A DNA stretch of 64,000 nt from an uncultured Bacteroidales bacterium. GTDB lineage: Bacteria > Bacteroidota > Bacteroidia > Bacteroidales > UBA3824. Shown here in pieces: positions 7,978 to 16,407 of the stretch (its first letter is position 1; every line of letters begins with the position of its first letter). The DNA lies in contig CALFIU010000176.1 in assembly GCA_937877455.1 (NCBI GenBank), positions 1 through 64,000 on the forward strand, given 5' to 3'. Below the pieces are notes generated by a model that was given only the letters and a program-made list of their open reading frames with translations, searched no databases and was not told where the DNA came from. Both the position numbers and the translations under genes were made by a program.

Positions 7978-8448
7978 TTATTTGCTTTTTCCTACAAAAG
8001 ATAGGATACCAACTGCACATGCTTTTTTATCTCCTACATTTGGTTTAAATCTAATAGAGATATAATACATTGCAGTTTTATTACAAATAAAATCAAATGA
8101 TTTCCTATCTGTTTTGGTTGTTTTATCATAAGTGCAACCCCATGGTTTAGAGTTTTCAGGGTGTTCGCTATCATAAAGTGTGAGTACCACCATATCTTGG
8201 TATCCATCGGGAGCACATAAGCTGAACCTATATTGGGTACCTTTGTTTAGTACTACAGTCCACTTCATTCCTGTTTCATCTATGCCTTTTTCACGTCTAA
8301 GTTTAGTATTAAAATCACGTAAGTATATGGCTTTTTCGGTCTGTGTGGCACATTGATAAACAAGCTGTTGCTTGCATTGCGCGTCAACTTTTGTTGAAAT
8401 ACTCAAACAAAAAATTGCTAAAATCAATATAACAAATAGTCTTTTCAT
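7978..8448 (-). CDS. small secreted Cys-rich protein, paralogue of 29282-29731
   Basis: About 156 residues, with a signal peptide MKRLFVILILAIFCLSI ending at VDAQ and a mature protein starting CKQQLVYQCA. I see shared landmarks with the protein encoded at 29282-29731: QCKQ near the cleavage site, VYxCAxQ, LRxFNTK, a late CAVGxLS. Six or so cysteines suggest disulfides in the periplasm or outside. It is the last gene of the operon running from 18981 and starts 1 base after the preceding lipoprotein stops; the start at 8448 is chosen because it gives the clean signal peptide. No known family is recognised. Confidence 0.75.
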   Translation of the reverse strand: MKRLFVILILAIFCLSISTKVDAQCKQQLVYQCATQTEKAIYLRDFNTKLRREKGIDETGMKWTVVLNKGTQYRFSLCAPDGYQDMVVLTLYDSEHPENSKPWGCTYDKTTKTDRKSFDFICNKTAMYYISIRFKPNVGDKKACAVGILSFVGKSK

Positions 8449-8449
8449 A

Positions 8450-9373
8450 TTATAAAGCAATTAATTTATTACGAATCCTTTCTGTTGTTTGTATAATTTC
8501 TTGTAACTCTTCGCTTGTCATATTAACAACACTTCTATCGTTCTGCACCACTACAAAAGCACCATTACTTTCGATAGTTTCAGGTTCACCAACCTCAACT
8601 GTAATATCAACGGCACTGAACGAATCTTTCAATTCTTCAAAGCATTGTACCAACTTTTGAAAGTTTACGTCATCCTTTTCAAAAAGTTTCAATATAGGTA
8701 GCAAATTGTTTAAAATAAATTTTTGTTCTCCAATATTATCTCTCAAATCATCACTCGGACGTTCTTTTGCCACTTGAGTAAGCAAATAAAGAGATTCAAT
8801 CCATACACCTGTAACCATAGCAGCACTAAGATTACTACGTTGGTTTTTCGACAAGTAATCCTCCATATTTTGATAACTCTGAACACACATTATCAATAAA
8901 GAGTCCATATTGTCGTTAGAAGTTGCAAGGTACTTTAACGTTGAGAAATCAAAAAACTGACCAATTTTCAAATCTTCTGCAATTTTTCTTATCGAAGCTA
9001 AATATTCTACAATTTCAGAATTAATTCCATAAACGTTCAAATAACCGAGATCAGCACTTAACACACCCAAACCCAATGCCTTTTTAAAACTTGATGCAAA
9101 ATCATTTACAACCTTTGGGTTTTGTAAATATTTTGTCGAAAATGGCACTTTTGAGTCTTTTACCATTGCTGCCATTTCAACTGGTGCAGGCATACTTTGT
9201 ATAACCTCCTGCATAGCCATACGATCGTATGTTACCGCTGTTGTCTGTTGTGAAACTTCACCATCACCTGGATAATTTAAATCATCGTTATCGTTTCCGC
9301 ACCCACTGCAATTAAACTGCAATAATGATACCATCAACAAAAACAACGTAATATACCATTTTTTCTTGTGCAT
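8450..9373 (-). CDS. lipoprotein of unknown function
   Basis: A 307-residue lipoprotein: basic start MHKKKWYITLFLLMVSLLQ, then a lipobox ending FNC and a short acidic linker. The mature part is predicted mostly helical, with no cysteines or catalytic motif that I recognise. It lies between the TerB-ABC-permease gene (73 bases upstream) and the small Cys-rich secreted protein gene, in the same operon as the SiaB/SiaC switch. It may be a cell-envelope partner of the ABC protein; that is inference from position only. Confidence 0.75.
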   Translation of the reverse strand: MHKKKWYITLFLLMVSLLQFNCSGCGNDNDDLNYPGDGEVSQQTTAVTYDRMAMQEVIQSMPAPVEMAAMVKDSKVPFSTKYLQNPKVVNDFASSFKKALGLGVLSADLGYLNVYGINSEIVEYLASIRKIAEDLKIGQFFDFSTLKYLATSNDNMDSLLIMCVQSYQNMEDYLSKNQRSNLSAAMVTGVWIESLYLLTQVAKERPSDDLRDNIGEQKFILNNLLPILKLFEKDDVNFQKLVQCFEELKDSFSAVDITVEVGEPETIESNGAFVVVQNDRSVVNMTSEELQEIIQTTERIRNKLIAL

Positions 9374-9446
9374 AATGTTTTATTTTTTTGTCAAATATAA
9401 AATAAAATAACAAAACATAAAATATTTATCTAAAAAAATTTAATTT

Positions 9447-12400
9447 TTATTCTACTTTTTTATCATCAGATTTAACAACAACCTTTTTAGATGTTTTTTC
9501 TTTTTTACTCTTTTTTACCGACTGTTTGAATTTATCAAAAAATTGTTTAAGTTTATTTGACAATTTGTCGGTATATTTACCTAAATTAACATCACCAGCC
9601 CAATCAACAATCTTTTTCAGTAATTCAAAATATAGAGCTATGTACATCCCCAAACTCATAATCCAAATTACAACTATGTCAAAACCAAAGGTATCAAAAT
9701 AGCGACCAAGAAACCATTTTTTGGGTGCATAAAAATGTGCTCTAAATCCAAAGAACGTAGAATTATCTGCATCCAAGTAAATTGGATCTACTTGTTGTAT
9801 TAAACGGTTTTCGTAACGAATTATTTTATTTTTTTCGTAAACACTTGTTACAATATCCTGTAATTTTTCATTGTTGTACATATCGCGCAACTTGAGATAA
9901 TAGCCTGGACGTTCACGTTCATAATATTGCTTACGAGCTTCTATTTCTCGCTCTGCAACATTAAAAATTTTTCCATAATACGAATCAAGTTTATTTAGAT
10001 AATCATCAATTTCGTCTGCAACGTCCTCATTAAACCCTTCATGATTAAGATCTTGCATACAATCAAGTGTTATTTCTGGAACACGCCGCATTTCATCAAG
10101 AGCTTCGTTATATATAAGTTGTAATGAGTTGTCAATCTGATTATTGAGTCTATCAATATCATATTCAGGATCTTCCTCAGCAATACTATCGGCACAATCT
10201 ACAGCATAAGTTAATGCTTTACGTAATTCTGCTACATAATACACTTGCTTAAAATTGGAATAACTTTTCTTCTTTTCCTCGTCATAAAATTTCTTTTCAA
10301 ACCTATTATCCTTAAATTGCTTAACCATCATAGCCTCGTAAGACCAACGCGAAGCCATCATTTCTGCAACAATTGGCACACGTCCCACGCTACCAATAAG
10401 GCTGTTAAGTTTGTCGAAACTAAACATACTACCGCCCAACGCCATCTGAGGTATCATAAGCAACGGTATTAAAATGTATATTGTTACAACCGAGTTGAAT
10501 GCCGATGAAATATTCAATCCCATCATATTGGCAAAAACAAACATAGAGAACAACGCAATCCAATAAGAAAAATACATTTCTTTTACTCCAAGCAATGTAT
10601 TGCCTACTAAAACATACAAAAACGCTTGAATAGCCGACATAACAATAAGTATAACAACCTTAGACATAAGGTAACTCGACCGCGAAAGATTCAAGAATTT
10701 TTCTTTCTTTAAAATTTTTCGATCCTTAAAAATTTCTTCTGCCGATACCATAAGACCCAAGAAAAGAGCAACAATTATGCTCATAAAAATATATGGCACA
10801 ATGTTTTCATTTTCATAAAAAATATATACACCCTTATTTGGAGCAATATACCTAATAAGAAACGAGAGAATTAAGCCAAGTAACGGAGCCTCAGTAAGAT
10901 TAAGAAATATATATTGCATATTACTAATCTTAGACTTAAAGTCTCGAGAGAGATAAATCAAAAACTGCTTAAACCATCCTGGAACATTAAGATTCTTAGG
11001 CGGATCATTTGTTTGGTCAGGAATTATCTCTGGTTTAATTTTTTCATGATAATACTCCTCCCACTTTTGTGGTGAAATTTTTCTATCTGGCATATAACGA
11101 CCAAACTCATCCACTTGACGCGATTCCAATATATCAAAAATAACCTCTGGCGTTGCATTACCACAAACAGGACATTCTCCCTGTTCGCTATTCAACTGAC
11201 CATCAATTGTTTTAAAATAAGAAATTGCCTCAATAGGATGACCGTAATAAACCATATAGCCACCAGTATCAAGGATAATCATCTTGTCAAACATTTTATA
11301 AATGTCCGACGAAGGCTGGTGAATAACCACAAATATAAGTTTACCTTTTAAAGTTAACTCACTCAAAAGATCCATAACATTTTCTGAATCTCTTGAAGAA
11401 AGACCAGATGTTGGCTCATCAACAAACAAAACAGAAGGCTCACGTATAAGTTCAAGCGCAATATTAAGTCGCTTACGTTGTCCACCGCTTATAAGTTTAT
11501 TTAATGAGTTACCAACTTTAAGGTGACGGCGCTCATAAAGACCGAGTTGCTTTAAAACTTTATCAACAAGCTCACAAATTTCCTCATTAGATTTGTCTTT
11601 AAAACAAAACTTGGCATTATAATAAAGGTTTTCAAACACGGTAAGTTCCTCTATAAGCAAATCGTCCTGAGGTATTAGACCTATGACACCGTCAAGTTTT
11701 TCTGATTCACGATGCAAATCGATGCCGTTAATTTTAACAGCACCCTTAGAAGGAGAAGTTATTCCCGACAATACATTTAGCAATGTTGTTTTACCTGCAC
11801 CACTGGCACCCATAATACCAACAAGCCTTCCCTGACCTTCCGAAAAAGTAATATTGCGCAAGCCAATGCCACCACTTGGAAATCTATATTCCAAATCGGT
11901 AACATTAAACGATAGCGGAACAAAAGCTTTATCAGACTGGAATGTAGCCACAACGTCGCTGTAATACACAGGTTTACCTTTTGCTGTCTTTAATGTACTA
12001 CCAGGTGCAAAAAGATAAATTCTGTCGTTGTATATAGCTTGTCCATTAAGAGAAATATCGTGTATACCAGTATAACGCAAAAAATAAAGTTCAACGCTTT
12101 GGATACGCAAAATATAAATATCAGAGTCGAGACCTTCGTTTTTAATCAACTTAGAACCTGAAAGTTCATAGTCATTCTCGCTAATAATCAAAATAGAAGG
12201 TGTATCTATCTCGGAAATAGCATTATTAACTACAAACTTCTGAATATCTTTAAACTCATCGGAAGAAATATTAAAAACCTCACCAACAGTATTGATAATA
12301 GCCATACGTTGCTCGGTGAATTTCTTGCTTGTATTTAGCAATTCAAACAAACGAACCAGCACAATTATTTTCTGACGCTGGTTAATTGTTTTGTTGATTT

Positions 12401-12638
12401 TACGACACAAGCCAAGAATCTTAACAGACATCTTTACAGATGTAACATTCTTTTGCTTTTCAGTGGCTTCATCAATCTGCTTTTTAAAACCGAGAAGATA
12501 CTCATTGGCTGCATCCTTACCCAATTGTTGTGTAAGAAAACTTTCCACATATTGCATCTCTTTGTCCTCAATGCCGCCATCTTGTATAGCAATAATGGCA
12601 AACATCTGAATCAAAGCTTTTAATATTTCTTCACTCAT
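9447..12638 (-). CDS. TerB-like domain / ABC ATPase / permease fusion protein
   Basis: A 1063-residue protein combining several parts. Residues 1-125 resemble a TerB/DjlA-type helical domain (AIIAIQDGGIEDKEMQYVE). Residues about 150-240 are a beta-rich FHA-like region. Residues about 250-480 form an ABCG-type ATPase with Walker A GASGAGKTTLLN, signature SGGQRKRLNIA and Walker B VLFVDEPTSGL. A zinc-ribbon-like CPVCG follows near 490. Six or so membrane segments (about 565-790, plus one near 985) match an ABC-2 permease with a large soluble insert. The tail is Lys-rich. A half-transporter that probably dimerises; the direction is likely export. It sits 56 bases after the SiaC gene, so the switch may control it. 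Confidence 0.85.
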   Translation of the reverse strand: MSEEILKALIQMFAIIAIQDGGIEDKEMQYVESFLTQQLGKDAANEYLLGFKKQIDEATEKQKNVTSVKMSVKILGLCRKINKTINQRQKIIVLVRLFELLNTSKKFTEQRMAIINTVGEVFNISSDEFKDIQKFVVNNAISEIDTPSILIISENDYELSGSKLIKNEGLDSDIYILRIQSVELYFLRYTGIHDISLNGQAIYNDRIYLFAPGSTLKTAKGKPVYYSDVVATFQSDKAFVPLSFNVTDLEYRFPSGGIGLRNITFSEGQGRLVGIMGASGAGKTTLLNVLSGITSPSKGAVKINGIDLHRESEKLDGVIGLIPQDDLLIEELTVFENLYYNAKFCFKDKSNEEICELVDKVLKQLGLYERRHLKVGNSLNKLISGGQRKRLNIALELIREPSVLFVDEPTSGLSSRDSENVMDLLSELTLKGKLIFVVIHQPSSDIYKMFDKMIILDTGGYMVYYGHPIEAISYFKTIDGQLNSEQGECPVCGNATPEVIFDILESRQVDEFGRYMPDRKISPQKWEEYYHEKIKPEIIPDQTNDPPKNLNVPGWFKQFLIYLSRDFKSKISNMQYIFLNLTEAPLLGLILSFLIRYIAPNKGVYIFYENENIVPYIFMSIIVALFLGLMVSAEEIFKDRKILKKEKFLNLSRSSYLMSKVVILIVMSAIQAFLYVLVGNTLLGVKEMYFSYWIALFSMFVFANMMGLNISSAFNSVVTIYILIPLLMIPQMALGGSMFSFDKLNSLIGSVGRVPIVAEMMASRWSYEAMMVKQFKDNRFEKKFYDEEKKKSYSNFKQVYYVAELRKALTYAVDCADSIAEEDPEYDIDRLNNQIDNSLQLIYNEALDEMRRVPEITLDCMQDLNHEGFNEDVADEIDDYLNKLDSYYGKIFNVAEREIEARKQYYERERPGYYLKLRDMYNNEKLQDIVTSVYEKNKIIRYENRLIQQVDPIYLDADNSTFFGFRAHFYAPKKWFLGRYFDTFGFDIVVIWIMSLGMYIALYFELLKKIVDWAGDVNLGKYTDKLSNKLKQFFDKFKQSVKKSKKEKTSKKVVVKSDDKKVE

Positions 12639-12694
12639 ATTCTAACGGTTCTAAAAAATTCTTTGTTGTACGTTTAAACTACAAACGCAACAGA

Positions 12695-13078
12695 CTAATC
12701 AACTGAATAACTTACTTGTTCAAAAGGAACTTCCACAATGTCGGCATACTCTTCTCCTGCTTCTTCCATATCCTCATCGTCATCGGGATAATGCCATTTA
12801 ACCAAAACATCGTGTCCTGCATTGTATAAATCTTCAAGTTTGAGCAATACATCAAGCAACAACTTAGAAGATGCCGTATTAAAGTATTCAAGTTTAAAAT
12901 CAAAGATTGTTTTATCCAAAGGATTTTCGGCATATTCGTCAATCCACTCAAGTATCGGCTCATAAAAAGCAGCTACGTCTTCGGGTAACGAACGACCAGA
13001 AATCTGAAAAGTGTTGTTGTCAGCGTCAAGGATTACTGTTGGAGTATCATCAGACCCCTGTAATTTAAAAACTCGCAT
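12695..13078 (-). CDS. SiaC-family regulatory phosphoprotein (DUF1987)
   Basis: A 127-residue protein of the SiaC/DUF1987 family. In Pseudomonas aeruginosa SiaC is phosphorylated on a threonine by SiaB and dephosphorylated by SiaA, and only the unphosphorylated form activates the diguanylate cyclase SiaD. Here the conserved stretch FKLEYFNTASSKLLLD places Thr at residue 68, the same position number I recall for the P. aeruginosa phosphosite. The C-terminus is acidic. It lies 13 bases after the SiaB gene. There is no diguanylate cyclase in the operon, so the output must differ. Confidence 0.88.
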   Translation of the reverse strand: MRVFKLQGSDDTPTVILDADNNTFQISGRSLPEDVAAFYEPILEWIDEYAENPLDKTIFDFKLEYFNTASSKLLLDVLLKLEDLYNAGHDVLVKWHYPDDDEDMEEAGEEYADIVEVPFEQVSYSVD

Positions 13079-13091
13079 AATAGATAATTTT

Positions 13092-13673
13092 TTATTCTTT
13101 TATTCGTGAAATAGTTGATGTCAATACAAAAAAAGACTTTTCGTTGTCAATTTTCAGAAAACTAAAAATAAGTTTCTCTCCTGTTTTACGGGCAATGTCA
13201 ATAAAGCCAAGTCCTGCGCCTCCTTTTTCAGACAATTTTCCTTCGCGCATCTGCTTTTTGTAAAGTTTGTTAAGCCCGTCTTTGTCAAGATTATTGATAT
13301 TTTCTAACATTTGGCGCAAATGGTCAACATTTTCATTCATTATAACATTACCTGTAGTAACGTTATATTCTGTGTCGCCCTTGCTAACCATAAAAATTCC
13401 GCGTCCTTCCTTGGCCGGATCCTTCTTAGGTTGGCCTTCGGCATGTTTACTTATGTTTTGAAGACATTCCACCATAACATGGAACACCTTCTTTTGCACG
13501 GAACTTCTATCTTCTTCGCGCGCCATATTTGTTTCCGTGAGCGAAGTAAACGCCTTAGTTATCTGGTGCGTAATTTCGCCCTCGTAAGCAAGGTTGATTT
13601 TGTTTCGCTTCATCTTAACGTAGAAGTCATAAACAAAATCCAGCGACTCTTTTGGGTTTGTTATACTTGCCAT
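13092..13673 (-). CDS. SiaB-family protein kinase (DUF6272)
   Basis: A 193-residue kinase-like protein of the GHKL fold. An N-box-like helix VMVECLQNISKHA lies near residue 70, and a G-box GGAGLGFIDIARKTG near residue 155. These match the SiaB family, which phosphorylates SiaC, rather than a histidine kinase; there is no phospho-acceptor His domain. It sits directly between the PP2C phosphatase gene (23 bases upstream) and the SiaC gene (13 bases downstream), exactly the partners needed for a phosphorylation switch. Confidence 0.88.
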   Translation of the reverse strand: MASITNPKESLDFVYDFYVKMKRNKINLAYEGEITHQITKAFTSLTETNMAREEDRSSVQKKVFHVMVECLQNISKHAEGQPKKDPAKEGRGIFMVSKGDTEYNVTTGNVIMNENVDHLRQMLENINNLDKDGLNKLYKKQMREGKLSEKGGAGLGFIDIARKTGEKLIFSFLKIDNEKSFFVLTSTISRIKE

Positions 13674-13696
13674 AATAATTACCGTGTATTATGTAA

Positions 13697-16336
13697 CTAA
13701 AATTCTATTCCTATTAATAATATATCGTCCACCTGTTTATTTGATCCTTTCCATTCAAGAAAATCTTTTTCAAACAATTTGCGATATTCTGGCATTGTCA
13801 ACGTTGGATTACCCTCTATCAACTCACGAATACGTCCTGTACGATATTTTCTTCCATCTTCACCTCCAATTTGGTCTGGCAAGCCATCTGAAAAGAAAAA
13901 TATCTTGTCGCCAGGTGCAAAATTTATTTTGTGGTTCTCAAAATTTTTCTCTTTTCCTTTTCGTGCTGGCTTTCCACCAATAGCCTGCATTGTTCCTTTA
14001 TATTGAACAAATTCTTTATTTGTAGTGAGATAATACATCGGACGGTGTGCGCCTGAATAATTAAGTGTCATCTCCTCAAAATTAATTTTACATAATGCAA
14101 TATCCATACCATCTCTTGCTTCTGCATCTTCTTGATCTTGTTTTAAAGTTTTTCTAACGCCAAGATGCAAATTATCAAGAATTTGTCCTGCATCAAGGTT
14201 ATCGGCATGGTCTGCAATGCTGTTAAGAATAAAATAACCTATAAACGAAAGCAACGCACCAGGTACTCCGTGTCCTGTACAATCTACAGCTGCTATAAAT
14301 ATTTCATTTCCTTTAACATAGAACCACGGGAAGTCGCCACTAACAACATCACGTGGCCTATAAAACATAAAGAATTTGGGTATTTTTTCTATAATATTAT
14401 CCACACTCGGTATAATTGCAGATTGAATACGTTGAGCATAGTTGATACTTTCGGTAATACTCTTATTCTTTTCTTCAATTTCCATTTCTATTCGTTTGCT
14501 CTCAGTAATATCATGGGCAACGAACAAAATGGTTTCCAATTCTTTTTCTTTATTATACTCTGGGATGGCATTAAACTGTACAATACATTCTTCTCCACTT
14601 ACAAGTGGAAAATTTGTTTCAGTATTAAATGTTTGCTGATTTTCAACAACATTTTCCAACGCCTTTTTAAAGAATTCAGCTATAGTAGGTATAAGTTCAA
14701 CCTCATCGATTTGCTTTTGCAAAATATCTTTTTTAAGCAAACCTAAAAACTTTTCGCAAACAGGGTTGACATAGAAAAACTTTCCTTCTGGATTCAAACG
14801 AGCAATCATATCCAAAGAGTTTTCTGACAAGGCTTGCATTTCACCACTCATACGCTGAGCCTTTTCTGCAATCTTACGCACCGTAATATCTCGAGTATTG
14901 AAAATAATTCCTTGAATTGCCGCATTACTCAAAAGGTTACGACCAGTAGCTTCAAGCCAAAGATGCTCATACTCATTCTTTTTGAATTGATATTCAAAAG
15001 TAACAGGAGCCTCAGGTGTAGTTAACAATTGTGCAAAAACTTCCAAAAACTTTTTACGAGATTGGTCATCAAATTTTTCAACAGCCTTTTTATTTACAAT
15101 ATACTCTGGATCATAACCAAGAATGTTTTTGGCCGATGGACTTTCGTATGTTACAATACCATTTTCATCATAAATTGAAATAACCTCTGATGCGTTTTCG
15201 AGCAATGCATACATACGTTTTTGACCACGTTCTACCTCGCGTATTTGGGCTTCCAATTTAGTGTTAGTATCTTGAAGTTCCAACTGCGCTTTAGCCATAT
15301 CGTCAGCATTCTTTCTTAACTCCTCTTCATTTTTCTGCAACTGCTTTGTCATTTCTTGTGCATCACGGAGTAGTTTTTCTGTCTGAGCATTTACACGCAA
15401 GTTGAAAATAGTTTGTGCAATAATTTGACTTACTTCCTCAATCAACCGTAATGTTTTCTCTGGCATATCTTCATTCAAAGATGCAAACTCAATAACACCT
15501 TGAAGTTTCTCATCGCTAATTAAAGGAGAAAGCAACAAAGTCTTTGGTTTTTTATCACCAAGAATACCCGAACTAATGGTTACATAACCATCAGGAATTT
15601 CTTTTCTATATATAATATCGCGTTCAAAAGCGGCTTGCCCAACAAGCCCTATACCAACTTTAAACTCCTGAGAAATATACTTCTTACGGTTATAAGCATA
15701 TGTAGCTATATTGACAAGTTTTTCTGTATCATCATCGTAAAGATAAAAAGCACCTTGAACCGCATTTATATATTCAATGAGATTAATAATAGTTTCATAA
15801 GCTAACTCATTTATATTATTTCGCTGACGAAGAATATCGCCTATAATTTCCTTACCCTTTGCAATCCAACTCTGCTCATTTTCACGCTCTTGAGTTGAAA
15901 CAAGGTTGTTTTTCATTATAAGCAACGAACGTCCCAACATATCATCATTGGCTATATCAGAAGTGTCGAAATACAAATCACCTTCACCAATACGTTTGGC
16001 TATAAGAGAGTTTTTACGAATAATTTCGTTACGTTCTGAAAGCATTTTTTCAAGTTCCTCGTTCTGCTGCCTATTTCTACGCGCAAAATAATGAAACACT
16101 GCTCCAATAACAAACGGTGCCATATCTATTACATACAAAAGCGGTGTACGCTCGTGTAAATACAATATTTTTGTTATGTCAAATTGAATATGTTTCAACT
16201 GGAAATCCACTAAATAAGAAACAAACGGAAACGCAAGACCAATAATTACACCTATCAACGTATATGTATAGATGTATCGCCTATTGCTTGCTGTAGCCAA
16301 ACTTTTTTCCAATATGTTATCTTTTTTCTGTCCCAT
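13697..16336 (-). CDS. membrane GAF/PAS sensor with SpoIIE-type PP2C phosphatase
   Basis: An 879-residue signalling phosphatase. Two membrane segments (about residues 25-45 and 68-85) flank a short loop; then a linker, a GAF domain (about 165-320), a coiled coil (about 325-375), two PAS domains (about 375-490 and 500-625) and a C-terminal SpoIIE-like PP2C domain (about 650-879). The metal-binding acidic residues are visible in SGDF, AAVDCTGHGVPGA, FSDGLPDQ and QVDDILL. By analogy with SiaA it should dephosphorylate the SiaC protein encoded two genes downstream. What the GAF and PAS domains sense is unknown. Confidence 0.9.
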   Translation of the reverse strand: MGQKKDNILEKSLATASNRRYIYTYTLIGVIIGLAFPFVSYLVDFQLKHIQFDITKILYLHERTPLLYVIDMAPFVIGAVFHYFARRNRQQNEELEKMLSERNEIIRKNSLIAKRIGEGDLYFDTSDIANDDMLGRSLLIMKNNLVSTQERENEQSWIAKGKEIIGDILRQRNNINELAYETIINLIEYINAVQGAFYLYDDDTEKLVNIATYAYNRKKYISQEFKVGIGLVGQAAFERDIIYRKEIPDGYVTISSGILGDKKPKTLLLSPLISDEKLQGVIEFASLNEDMPEKTLRLIEEVSQIIAQTIFNLRVNAQTEKLLRDAQEMTKQLQKNEEELRKNADDMAKAQLELQDTNTKLEAQIREVERGQKRMYALLENASEVISIYDENGIVTYESPSAKNILGYDPEYIVNKKAVEKFDDQSRKKFLEVFAQLLTTPEAPVTFEYQFKKNEYEHLWLEATGRNLLSNAAIQGIIFNTRDITVRKIAEKAQRMSGEMQALSENSLDMIARLNPEGKFFYVNPVCEKFLGLLKKDILQKQIDEVELIPTIAEFFKKALENVVENQQTFNTETNFPLVSGEECIVQFNAIPEYNKEKELETILFVAHDITESKRIEMEIEEKNKSITESINYAQRIQSAIIPSVDNIIEKIPKFFMFYRPRDVVSGDFPWFYVKGNEIFIAAVDCTGHGVPGALLSFIGYFILNSIADHADNLDAGQILDNLHLGVRKTLKQDQEDAEARDGMDIALCKINFEEMTLNYSGAHRPMYYLTTNKEFVQYKGTMQAIGGKPARKGKEKNFENHKINFAPGDKIFFFSDGLPDQIGGEDGRKYRTGRIRELIEGNPTLTMPEYRKLFEKDFLEWKGSNKQVDDILLIGIEF

Positions 16337-16407
16337 TTTCTATCAGTGAAAATTCCGTTGCTAAAATACAGAATTTATAAATAACTACTATATTTTTTCC
16401 ATTTTTT

